NCBI GenBank assembly: GCA_034435315.1 | Contig: DAOTYB010000106.1 | Location: 1 to 15,331, forward strand | Reading direction: 5' to 3' | Source: VGOB01 sp034435315 | Lineage (GTDB): Bacteria; Chloroflexota; Anaerolineae; UBA4142 | DNA length: 15,331 bases | Shown here: in pieces, positions 5,297 through 12,877 of the stretch | Layout: each line of letters opens with the position of its first letter | Position numbering within the stretch: the stretch's first letter is position 1 | Program-made: the position numbers and the translations under genes | Notes under the pieces: generated by a model | Databases searched by the model: none | What the model was told of the DNA's origin: nothing | The model's input: only the letters and a program-made list of their open reading frames with translations

Positions 5297-6388
5297 ATGG
5301 ATTTCCTCAACGACATTTTCCCCAACATTTCAGCCTGGCTCGTATTCTGGCTGCACGCGCTCCTCGCGGGTTGGAATTTGCCCAACGACGTGGAAAGCGT
5401 GCTCGTCTCGACACTGATGACGTTCCTCATCATTATCGCCATCCTCCTATGGATGGTGTTGATGGTGCTGATCTTGATCTGGCTGGAGCGCAAGATCGCT
5501 GCGCGCATTCAGGAACGTCTGGGACCGAATCGCGTGGGACCGTGGGGCTTGTTGCAACCAGTCGCCGATACGATCAAGATGCTCATCAAGGAAGACATTG
5601 TCCCGGAGAATGCGGATCGTTTCGTTCACACCATTGCGCCGATGATCGCGATGATGCCCCCCGTGCTGATGTTCGCGGTGATTCCGTGGGGCAAGGGAAT
5701 GTACCCGGTGGATGTGAATATCGGCATCCTGTGGATCATTGCCGTCGCGTCCATCGGAACCATCGGCGTCTTTCTCGGTGGGTACGGCTCGAACAACAAG
5801 TACTCGCTCCTGGGCGGGATGCGCGCGGTCGCGCAAATGGTCAGTTACGAAATTCCCCAGGTGCTTACCATCGTTCCGATTGTGCTGATGGTCGGTTCGA
5901 TGTCACTCGTCAAGATTAACGAAGCGCAAAGCGGTTGGTTCGGGCTGCAGTGGTTCGTCTTTGCGTTTCCCGTCGGGACAATCGCGTTTATCGTGTACTA
6001 TCTGAGCGCGCTGGCAGAAGTGGGCCGCACGCCGTTTGACATTCCCGAAGGCGAATCGGAAATCGTTGCGGGTTATATGACCGAGTACAGCGGAATGAAG
6101 TGGGCGCTGTTCTACCTCGCCGAGTACTTTAACTTTTTCATCGTTTGCCTCATCGGCGCGACGTTGTTTCTCGGTGGATGGAACGGGCCGATTCTGCCGG
6201 GGTACGTGTGGCTCATCGTCAAAGTGTACGCGCTCGTCTTGCTCGGAATGTGGATTCGGATGACGTGGCCCCGTTTCCGCGTGGATCAACTGATGAACTT
6301 TGCGTGGAAGGTGCTGGTGCCCGTCGCGCTTGTCAACATCGTGCTGGCGGGGCTGGCGTTGCCGGTTTTGAAGATGGTTGGATTTTAG
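5297..6388 (+). CDS. nuoH: NADH-quinone oxidoreductase subunit H
   Basis: 363 aa with about eight membrane helices. NuoH lines the quinone chamber and links the redox arm to the proton-pumping arm. Hallmark segments are LERKIAARIQERLGPNRVG (63-81), GGMRAVAQMVSYEI (173-186), AEVGRTPFDIPEGESEIVAG (240-259), EYSGMKWALFYLAEY (263-277) and IRMTWPRFRVDQLM. The family's usual AETNRxPFDLPEAESE is slightly altered (VGR, EGESE) but keeps its acidic residues. It starts at ATG 5297 with a weak SD (AGGA) supplied by the last units of the preceding array. NuoI, the usual next gene, is absent; another word array follows. Confidence 0.96.
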   Translation: MDFLNDIFPNISAWLVFWLHALLAGWNLPNDVESVLVSTLMTFLIIIAILLWMVLMVLILIWLERKIAARIQERLGPNRVGPWGLLQPVADTIKMLIKEDIVPENADRFVHTIAPMIAMMPPVLMFAVIPWGKGMYPVDVNIGILWIIAVASIGTIGVFLGGYGSNNKYSLLGGMRAVAQMVSYEIPQVLTIVPIVLMVGSMSLVKINEAQSGWFGLQWFVFAFPVGTIAFIVYYLSALAEVGRTPFDIPEGESEIVAGYMTEYSGMKWALFYLAEYFNFFIVCLIGATLFLGGWNGPILPGYVWLIVKVYALVLLGMWIRMTWPRFRVDQLMNFAWKVLVPVALVNIVLAGLALPVLKMVGF

Positions 6389-6391
6389 AAT

Positions 6392-6551
6392 CAGTAAGAC
6401 AGTTGGGCAGTTGGGCAGTAAGACAGTGGGGCAGTAAGACAGTGGGACAGTGGGGAAGTGAATTAGTCAACCGATTCTGTCTCTCTGACCAACTGATCCA
6501 CTGACCCACTGACTCACTGATTCACTGACCCACTGATTCACTGAGCACTGA
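6392..6551. repeat. Facing 8-nt word arrays (CAGTNNGN / CTGANNCA) between nuoH and nuoJ
   Basis: CAGT cores at 6392, 6400, 6408, 6416, 6424, 6432, 6440 and 6448, with variants at 6456 and 6464, all 8 nt apart. The opposing arm has CTGA cores at 6485, 6493, 6501, 6509, 6517, 6525, 6533 and 6541, plus a last one at 6548. The arms are complementary around CAGTGGGN/NCCCACTG. The final core runs straight into the nuoJ SD (AAGGA, 6551-6555). There is no gene in the 173-nt gap. Confidence 0.94.
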
Positions 6552-6561
6552 AGGAATAACG

Positions 6562-7062
6562 ATGTCCACTCCTCTCCTCCTGACCTACGTTACCTTTTTC
6601 ATCACCGCGGCGATTACACTCGGCGGCGCGCTGATAGCGGTAAGCGCGCGCAATCTGATTCGCGCGGCGCTGGGGTTGATCATCGCGCTCGTTGGCGTCG
6701 CGGGTGTCTATTTTGTGCTGGAAGCCGAGTTCGTTGCCGTTGTGCAAATTCTGATTTACGTCGGCGCGATTTCGGTGCTGATTTTGTTTGCAGTGATGTT
6801 GACGCGCGGCTTGATGCAGCGCGATTTTCCCGCGCAGAATTCGCAATGGATCGCGGCAGCGTTCATCGCGCTGGTGCTGTTCGCCGCGCTGCTCTACGTC
6901 ATCGTCAACACCACCTGGCGCGCGATCGAAACACCAGTGGCGGACGATCTCATCCCCAAACTTGGCACCGAGTTGATGACGACGTATCTGCTGCCGTTCG
7001 AGGCGGTGTCGCTGCTCTTGCTCGCCGCGCTCATCGGCGCGATTCTGATCGCGCGGGAGTAA
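6562..7062 (+). CDS. nuoJ: NADH-quinone oxidoreductase subunit J
   Basis: 166 aa with five predicted membrane helices. NuoJ sits between NuoH and NuoK/NuoN; its third helix takes part in coupling quinone chemistry to proton movement. That helix region is conserved here as GVYFVLEAEFVAVVQILIYV (48-67) with the following GAISVLILFAVML (68-80). SD AAGGA is 6 nt before the ATG. The stop codon lies 4 nt before the nuoK start, and the nuoK SD is inside the end of this gene, so the two are tightly coupled. Confidence 0.94.
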   Translation: MSTPLLLTYVTFFITAAITLGGALIAVSARNLIRAALGLIIALVGVAGVYFVLEAEFVAVVQILIYVGAISVLILFAVMLTRGLMQRDFPAQNSQWIAAAFIALVLFAALLYVIVNTTWRAIETPVADDLIPKLGTELMTTYLLPFEAVSLLLLAALIGAILIARE

Positions 7063-7066
7063 GAAT

Positions 7067-7387
7067 ATGATTCCGCTTTCCTTCTATCTTCTTCTCGCCG
7101 CCGCGCTCTTTTGCATCGGTTTGTATGGCACCCTCGCGCGGCGCAACGCTATCGCAATTCTGATGGGTATCGAGTTGATGCTGAACGCGGTGAACATCAA
7201 CCTCATCGCGTTCTGGCGCTATGTCAAACCTGCTGCGCCGACGATGGACCTGGCGGGGCAAATCTTCGCGCTCTTTGTCATCACACTCGCCGCTGCCGAA
7301 GCCGCTATCGGACTTGCACTCATTATCGCCATCTATCGCTCGCGCGATACGGTGAATGTGGAAGAAGTTGATTTGATGAAATGGTAG
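7067..7387 (+). CDS. nuoK: NADH-quinone oxidoreductase subunit K
   Basis: 106 aa with three membrane helices, the usual NuoK length. NuoK forms part of the first proton path; its two buried glutamates are present as GIELMLNAVN (E36) and AAAEAAIGLALI (E78). SD GGAG (7056-7059) lies in the last codons of nuoJ. A 125-nt word-array gap follows before nuoL. Confidence 0.95.
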   Translation: MIPLSFYLLLAAALFCIGLYGTLARRNAIAILMGIELMLNAVNINLIAFWRYVKPAAPTMDLAGQIFALFVITLAAAEAAIGLALIIAIYRSRDTVNVEEVDLMKW

Positions 7388-7392
7388 AACAG

Positions 7393-7503
7393 CAATGAGC
7401 CAATTAACCAATTGCCCAATGAGCCAAATCGGAAATGGCAAGTCGGACATTGGGCAAAAAAGTTTGGTTCATTGGCTCATTGGCAAATTGGCTCATTGAC
7501 TTT
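7393..7503. repeat. Facing 8-nt word arrays (CAATGAGC / TTGGCTCA) between nuoK and nuoL
   Basis: CAAT-type cores at 7393, 7401, 7409, 7417 and 7425 and opposing TTGG-type cores at 7464, 7472, 7480, 7488 and 7496, all 8 nt apart. The arms are complementary. The last unit merges into the nuoL SD GAGG (7504-7507). The frame of nuoL is open back through part of this array, but that stretch is repeat, not protein. Confidence 0.92.
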
Positions 7504-7512
7504 GAGGTCTCA

Positions 7513-9696
7513 ATGTTCAATCTCGCATTCTTGATTCCCATTTTCCCACTCCTCGCGTTCGTACTGATTGTGTTTTTTCTCCATCGCAACAATCGCGTCA
7601 GCGCGTTGACTGCGGTGGCTGGCATTTTACTTTCGGGCATCGTTTCGTACGGCGTGCTGTTCGAAGCGATGGGCAAGGGCGCGAAACTTGCCAAAGACCC
7701 ATTCTTCGCGACGCTCCCCTTCGTGTGGACATTGCCGACAGGCAAATCCTTTTTCTTCGTCGGCTGGATGATTGACCCGCTCGCGGCGGTAACGCTGTTT
7801 ATGGTGACGACCGTCTGCCTGATGATCTTCATCTACAGCATCGGCTATATGCAACACACTCACACCGACGCGCACGGTCACAAACACACCACCGACGATC
7901 CGCGGTACGCGCGTTTCTTTGCGTACATCTCGCTCTTTGCGTGTGGAATGCTGGGCTTGGTGATCTCCTCGAACCTGTTCGAGTTGTTCATCTTTTGGGA
8001 AATTATGGGCTTGTGCTCGTACCTGCTCATTGGCTTTTGGTCCATCCGCGCGCCGCACGAGCATCACATAGACGACGCGCAAACTGTGCGCGCGAAACTC
8101 GCCGCCATCAAAGCATTTCTCACCACGCGCGTCGGCGATACGCTTTTCTTCGCCGGGATGATTTTCCTCTACATCCAGGCTAAGGATTTGAATTTTCCCG
8201 AAATCTTTAACGAAAAAACTTTGCATCAACTTGCACAAGCGCAAGCGCTCCCCGGCGTGCCCTGGGTCACCGTGATCGCGCTGTTGATTCTCGGCGGAAC
8301 GATTGGCAAGTCCGCGCAATTTCCGCTCCACATCTGGCTGCCCGATGCGATGGAAGGTCCCACGCCCGTCAGCGCGCTCATCCACGCCGCCACGATGGTC
8401 GCCGCGGGAGTTTACCTCATCGCGCGTACGTATCCGCTCTACCTCACTGCCGCCGAAGTCGGTGGACCCGCGATGACTGCGGTCGCGATCGTCGGCGCGT
8501 TCACCGCGCTCTTCGCCGCGACGATTGGCGTGGCGCAAGACGACATCAAGCGCGTCCTGGCGTACTCGACCGTGTCGCAACTGGGGTTTATGGTCGCCGC
8601 GCTCGGCATTGGCGCGTACACTGCGGGCGCGTTCCATCTCATCACGCACGCATTCTTCAAAGCGTTGTTGTTCTTGAGCGCGGGCAGCGTGATTCACGGC
8701 GTCGGCACGAACGATATGATGCAGATGGGTGGCTTGCGGAAGAAGATGCCGATTACAACGACAGTGTTCATCATCGGCGCGCTCGCGCTCGCGGGCATTC
8801 CGCCACTCGCGGGATTCTGGAGCAAGGACGAAATTCTCGCGCACGCGTTCGAGCGCGGTTTCGGCGCGCATCCCGATCAGGTCGCCAGCGCGGTGTTTGT
8901 GATGCTAGCCATCGCCGCGTTCTTCACCGCGTTCTATATGACGCGCCAGGTTTTCCTGACATTCTTCGGTGAACCGCGCGATCATCACGCGGTCGAGCAC
9001 GCGCACGAATCGCCCCCGGTGATGTGGGTTCCCCTCGCGATTCTTGCGTTCTTTGCGTGCGTGATTGGCTTGGTGAACGCGACGCCGCTCGGTATCAATT
9101 TCTTCGGATATTTCGTCGGCGAGTACGTGCTGGGCATCAAAGAACATCTCGAACACACACCGTTCAATCCGATGATTGCAACCCTGTCGGTCGGCATTGC
9201 ACTGGCAGGCATCGCGCTCGGCTGGTTGGTCTACGGCTGGCATCCTGTCAAGCACGGTCAGCGCGATCCATTAAGCCGCGTGCCGATTGTGTGGACAGTG
9301 CTGCGCAACAAGTACTGGATGGATGAACTCTACGGCATCGTCATCACACAAAAGGAAGGCGCGGCGGGCAAGACCGGCAAAGCCGACTCGGTGCGCGTGC
9401 AACCGGGATTGCTATTGTACGTTATCAATTGGCTCGCCGACATCAGTTTCGCGTTCGACAAATGGATCGTGGATGGACTGGTCAATCTCGCCGGCGCGCT
9501 CGGTCGCGTGTTCAGCGCGATCAGCGGCTGGATTGACAAGACGTTCGTGGATGGCACGGTCAATCTCATCGGGATGATCACCAACGCGTTCGGCGAGGCG
9601 TTGAAATACGTTCAAACGGGTCGCGTGCAAAATTATCTCCTGCTCGCGATCAGCGGCACAGCAATCCTGGTGTTCGTGTTCTTCGTCATGCGATAG
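7513..9696 (+). CDS. nuoL: NADH-quinone oxidoreductase subunit L
   Basis: 727 aa, the distal antiporter-like proton pump of complex I. ATG 7513 is chosen because it has SD GAGG 5 nt upstream, and the open frame before it (from 7435) is translated array. Key residues are E163 in FIFWEIMGLCSYLLIGF, K266 in GKSAQFPLHIWLPDAMEGPT, the helix SALIHAATMVAAGVYL, and K438 in GFWSKDEIL. The long C-terminal part contains the lateral-helix region and a near-duplicate, FDKWIVDGLVNL (648-659) and IDKTFVDGTVNL (674-685). An unusual His-rich loop, QHTHTDAHGHKHTTDD (114-129), sits where most homologues have only a few residues before DPRYARFFAY. It is longer than the E. coli protein (613 aa). A 24-nt gap leads to nuoM. 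Confidence 0.96.
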   Translation: MFNLAFLIPIFPLLAFVLIVFFLHRNNRVSALTAVAGILLSGIVSYGVLFEAMGKGAKLAKDPFFATLPFVWTLPTGKSFFFVGWMIDPLAAVTLFMVTTVCLMIFIYSIGYMQHTHTDAHGHKHTTDDPRYARFFAYISLFACGMLGLVISSNLFELFIFWEIMGLCSYLLIGFWSIRAPHEHHIDDAQTVRAKLAAIKAFLTTRVGDTLFFAGMIFLYIQAKDLNFPEIFNEKTLHQLAQAQALPGVPWVTVIALLILGGTIGKSAQFPLHIWLPDAMEGPTPVSALIHAATMVAAGVYLIARTYPLYLTAAEVGGPAMTAVAIVGAFTALFAATIGVAQDDIKRVLAYSTVSQLGFMVAALGIGAYTAGAFHLITHAFFKALLFLSAGSVIHGVGTNDMMQMGGLRKKMPITTTVFIIGALALAGIPPLAGFWSKDEILAHAFERGFGAHPDQVASAVFVMLAIAAFFTAFYMTRQVFLTFFGEPRDHHAVEHAHESPPVMWVPLAILAFFACVIGLVNATPLGINFFGYFVGEYVLGIKEHLEHTPFNPMIATLSVGIALAGIALGWLVYGWHPVKHGQRDPLSRVPIVWTVLRNKYWMDELYGIVITQKEGAAGKTGKADSVRVQPGLLLYVINWLADISFAFDKWIVDGLVNLAGALGRVFSAISGWIDKTFVDGTVNLIGMITNAFGEALKYVQTGRVQNYLLLAISGTAILVFVFFVMR

Positions 9697-9720
9697 GTAT
9701 TATATCTCGGAGGCAATTCA

Positions 9721-11256
9721 ATGATTCCCTGGCTCACTCTCTTGATTGTCATTCCGCTTTTGGGTTCGGTGATCACACTCCTCATTCCCAGAGGCGAAAA
9801 ATCGGATGCGACGATCAAATGGTTTTCGACTATCTGGAGTTTGATTCCCCTCGCGATCACCTCGTATCTGTGGATGGGTGGACTGTTCGATCAGGCGAAT
9901 CCCAGGATGCAGTTCGAAGAAATGTACATCTGGATTCCAGCGATCAACGTACGCTATCACGTCGGCATTGATGGCTTGAGTATGCCGCTCGTCTGGCTTA
10001 CGACGCTACTCACGACGCTTTCGCTATACTATTCAGCCAAAACGATTCACGAGCGGGTGCGCGAATTCTTCTTTATGTTCCTGTTGCTCGAAGCGGGAAT
10101 GATTGGCGTGTTTATCGCGCTCGATTTCTTCCTGTTCTACGTTTTCTGGGAACTGGGGTTGGTGCCGATGTACTTTTTGATCGCGATCTGGGGGCACGCT
10201 GAAGATCGTCCACTCTACTCTTCGATCAAGTTCTTCCTCTACACGCTCGCGGGTTCGGTCTTTATGCTGCTCGCGATTATCGCGATGTACATCAACACCA
10301 GCACCGCGACGACGCCCGGCACATTCAACATCATCGAACTCGCCGCGCGGCGACCGTTCGCGAACGATTTGGTTTTCGCGTCGCTGGCGTTCTGGGGCAT
10401 TTTCCTCGCGCTGGCGATCAAAGTACCGCTCTTCCCGTTCCACACCTGGTTGCCCGATGCACACACGGCTGCGCCAACCGCTGGCTCGGTCATCCTCGCG
10501 GGCATCTTGCTAAAACTGGGCACGTACGGCTTTGTTCGCATTCTGGTGCCGATTTTCCCTCAGGTCTTTCAGGCGTATGCGACCCTGATTGCGATCCTCG
10601 CGGCGATCTCGATTGTCTATGGCGCGCTTGCCGCTATGGCACAAACCGATTTCAAACGACTCATTGCTTACTCATCCGTGAATCATATGGGCTATGTGAT
10701 TCTGGGCATTGCCGCAGCAGTGGCTGTCGGCGACGGTACGCTCACCGATCGCGTCATCGCCTTGAACGGCGCGACGTTGCAGATGTTCAATCACGGTGTC
10801 ATCACCGGCGCGCTGTTCTTCATCGTCGGTATGCTGTACGAACGGACGCATACGCGCGCGTTCTCCGAATTCGGCGGCTTGGGCGCCAGAATTCCGGTGT
10901 ACGGCGCGATTCTGACGGTGGCAACGTTTGCATCGCTCGGCTTGCCCGGTCTCGCCGGCTTCATCAGCGAGTTTATGATCTTCCGTGGCGCGTTTGCAAC
11001 TCTGACACTCATCGCCGCTATCTCGGTATCGGGCATCGTCATCGGCGCGGCAATGCTGTTGTGGAAAGTGACCCAAAAAGTTCTCCTCGGCACCTTCAAC
11101 GAAAAATGGTCAGGGCTGAAAGATATGGAGCGCTACGAAGTCCTCACGCTCGCACCACTCATCTTCTTGATGGTTCTGGTCGGCATCTATCCATCGTCGG
11201 TGTTGAATACGATTAACACACTGTCCGTTGCTTTACTTAGTCAAGTAGTCAGATAG
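9721..11256 (+). CDS. nuoM: NADH-quinone oxidoreductase subunit M
   Basis: 511 aa, an antiporter-like proton-pumping subunit. Conserved charged residues fall where expected: E144 (FYVFWELGLVPMYFL), K234 (ALAIKVPLFPFHTWLPDAHT), K265 (GILLKLGTYGF) and E417 (LAGFISEFMIF). The start is fixed by the strong SD CGGAGG at 9708-9713, 7 nt from the ATG. The 3' end is unusual: the last residues SQVVR and the TAG stop are read from the first three units of the TAGTC word array (from 11238), so the natural C-terminus has been replaced or extended by repeat sequence. Confidence 0.96.
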   Translation: MIPWLTLLIVIPLLGSVITLLIPRGEKSDATIKWFSTIWSLIPLAITSYLWMGGLFDQANPRMQFEEMYIWIPAINVRYHVGIDGLSMPLVWLTTLLTTLSLYYSAKTIHERVREFFFMFLLLEAGMIGVFIALDFFLFYVFWELGLVPMYFLIAIWGHAEDRPLYSSIKFFLYTLAGSVFMLLAIIAMYINTSTATTPGTFNIIELAARRPFANDLVFASLAFWGIFLALAIKVPLFPFHTWLPDAHTAAPTAGSVILAGILLKLGTYGFVRILVPIFPQVFQAYATLIAILAAISIVYGALAAMAQTDFKRLIAYSSVNHMGYVILGIAAAVAVGDGTLTDRVIALNGATLQMFNHGVITGALFFIVGMLYERTHTRAFSEFGGLGARIPVYGAILTVATFASLGLPGLAGFISEFMIFRGAFATLTLIAAISVSGIVIGAAMLLWKVTQKVLLGTFNEKWSGLKDMERYEVLTLAPLIFLMVLVGIYPSSVLNTINTLSVALLSQVVR

Positions 11257-11353
11257 TCGCATAGTCAGATAGTCAGTCGGTCCATCCGACTGCCCGACTA
11301 TCCGACTACTACTCGACTATCCGACTACATGACTAACAGACCAGGTGACTATT
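11238..11353. repeat. Facing 8-nt word arrays (TAGTCNNN / GACTANNN) over the nuoM stop and up to nuoN
   Basis: TAGTC cores at 11238, 11246, 11254, 11262 and 11270 and opposing GACT cores at 11288, 11296, 11304, 11315, 11323, 11331, 11339 (degenerate) and 11347. The step is 8 nt apart from one 11-nt step. It uses the same word as the nuoA-nuoH gap, but the filler bases differ. The stop codon of nuoM is the TAG of the third core, and the nuoN SD AGGTGA (11343-11348) is in the last units. Confidence 0.94.
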
Positions 11354-12811
11354 ATGCCTGACATCAATTTTGCCTTGATTCTTCCCGAACTGATTCTCGC
11401 GACCTTCGGGTTATTGATTCTTCTTGCCGATATGCTCTGGCGCGAGAAAACCCAGGGCGCGCTTGCGTGGCTCGCGCTCGTCGGATTCGTTCTCGCGTTT
11501 GTTGCAACGCTGGGCTTGTGGGGTGTGAACACCTCTCTCTTTGTGGAAATGTACGTCATTGACCTGTTCTCGACGTTCTTCAAATTCTTTGCAGCAATCA
11601 CAGGGATTTTCATCGTGCTGATGTCGGTGGATTATCTGCGCGAGCGCACACCGTATCGCGGCGAATTCTTCGCGCTCTTTACGCTTGCGATTCTCGCGAT
11701 GATGATGATGGCAAGTTCGGCAAGTCTCTTGATGATTTACCTCTCGATCGAATTCCTGAGTTTTATGTCGTACCTGCTCACCGGATTCTTGCGCGAGGAC
11801 AACAAGTCGAACGAAGCCGCTATCAAATATTTTCTCTACGGCGCGATTACGAGCGCGGTGATGTTGTACGGCTTGTCCCTCCTCTACGGCATCAGCGGCT
11901 CGCTGAACTTGAATGACATTGCACGCGCGTTCGCGTCCAGCATTGATCCGACGACGCGCGTCGTCGCGCTTGCTTCGACCGCGCTGGTGCTCGCGGGACT
12001 CGGCTTTAAACTGTCGCTGGTGCCGTTCCACCAATGGGCGCCCGATGTGTACGAAGGTGCGCCGACGCCGGTCACCGCGTTCCTCTCGGTCGGTTCCAAA
12101 GCGCTGGGATTTGCCGTGCTGCTGCGCGTCGCGTTGACCGCGCTGCCCGCGTATCAAAACAACTGGGCGCCGCTCCTCGCTGTGATTTCGATTATCACGA
12201 TGACGCTGGGCAATCTCGTCGCGTTGCGGCAAACGAACGTCAAGCGGATGCTCGCGTATTCGTCCATCGCGCAAGCCGGTTACATTCTCATCGGTTTGGT
12301 CGCGCTGAACCTTAGCGGCGCGTCGCCGTTCAATGGACTCGATGGAATTTTGATTTACCTGTTCGCGTACCTGTTCACGAATCTGGGCGCGTTCATCTGC
12401 GTCATCGCCATCGAGAACGCGACGGGCATCGTCGAGATTCCGCAGTACGCGGGCTTGGTCCAGCGCGCGCCACTCGTTGCCGCGCTCTTTGTCATCTTTT
12501 TCCTCTCGCTCGCGGGCATTCCACCGACGGCGGGTTTCATCGGCAAGTTCTTTGTCTTTGGCGCGGCGCTGCGCGAGGGCTGGCTCTTTCTCGCGGCTGT
12601 CGGCGTGGTCAACAGTGTTATCTCCGTTTTCTACTATTTCAGCGTCGTGCGCGCGGCATTCTTTGAGCAAGCGCAAGACACCACGCCGATTCGACTCGCG
12701 CCGGCGGTCACGTTTTCGCTCGTCGTCTCTGCTGCGATGGTGCTGTTCGTCGCGGTGTATCCCGAACCGCTGTTGAACCTCGCGGTATGGTCAATGGGAA
12801 TGGTCAAATGA
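11354..12811 (+). CDS. nuoN: NADH-quinone oxidoreductase subunit N
   Basis: 485 aa, the antiporter-like pump nearest NuoK. Conserved residues are E133 (IYLSIEFLSFMSYLLTGF), K219 (GLGFKLSLVPFHQWAPDVYE), K249 (LSVGSKALGF) and K398 (TAGFIGKFFVF). ATG 11354 is preferred over GTG 11345 because the SD AGGTGA (11343-11348) sits 5 nt upstream of the ATG and overlaps the GTG. The TGA stop (12809-12811) coincides with the first bases of the following GACGAAA array. It is the last nuo gene; unrelated genes follow, so the cluster contains membrane-arm subunits only. Confidence 0.96.
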   Translation: MPDINFALILPELILATFGLLILLADMLWREKTQGALAWLALVGFVLAFVATLGLWGVNTSLFVEMYVIDLFSTFFKFFAAITGIFIVLMSVDYLRERTPYRGEFFALFTLAILAMMMMASSASLLMIYLSIEFLSFMSYLLTGFLREDNKSNEAAIKYFLYGAITSAVMLYGLSLLYGISGSLNLNDIARAFASSIDPTTRVVALASTALVLAGLGFKLSLVPFHQWAPDVYEGAPTPVTAFLSVGSKALGFAVLLRVALTALPAYQNNWAPLLAVISIITMTLGNLVALRQTNVKRMLAYSSIAQAGYILIGLVALNLSGASPFNGLDGILIYLFAYLFTNLGAFICVIAIENATGIVEIPQYAGLVQRAPLVAALFVIFFLSLAGIPPTAGFIGKFFVFGAALREGWLFLAAVGVVNSVISVFYYFSVVRAAFFEQAQDTTPIRLAPAVTFSLVVSAAMVLFVAVYPEPLLNLAVWSMGMVK

Positions 12812-12871
12812 CGAAAGACAAAGGACGAAAGACGAATGCTTTCGTCCTTTGTCTTTCGTCTTTGGTCTGAG
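12810..12871. repeat. Inverted 7-nt word array forming a 20-bp perfect hairpin after nuoN
   Basis: GAC cores at 12810, 12817, 12824 and 12831 and opposing GTC cores at 12844, 12851, 12858 and 12865, all 7 nt apart. Bases 12810-12829 are the exact reverse complement of 12841-12860, with an 11-nt loop. The stem begins inside the nuoN stop codon. There is no T-run, so it may act as an mRNA 3'-end protector or partial attenuator rather than a classic terminator. Confidence 0.92.
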
Positions 12872-12877
12872 GGTACA

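Noticed and set aside
7435..7512. N-terminal extension of NuoL
   Set aside because: The open frame here translates the word array; SD GAGG and the family's usual start support ATG 7513.
7627..8871. 414-aa open frame on the minus strand inside nuoL
   Set aside because: It is a by-product of GC-rich codon use opposite a well-conserved gene; the protein is Arg/Asp/His/Glu-rich with no recognisable motif. The same holds for 11411-12676 (minus) inside nuoN.
11345..11353. GTG start for nuoN
   Set aside because: This GTG overlaps the SD AGGTGA that serves ATG 11354.
12836..12877. Longer form of the small Cys-rich protein
   Set aside because: The extra 14 residues are read from the GTCTTTC word array; ATG 12878 with TGAGGG upstream is preferred.
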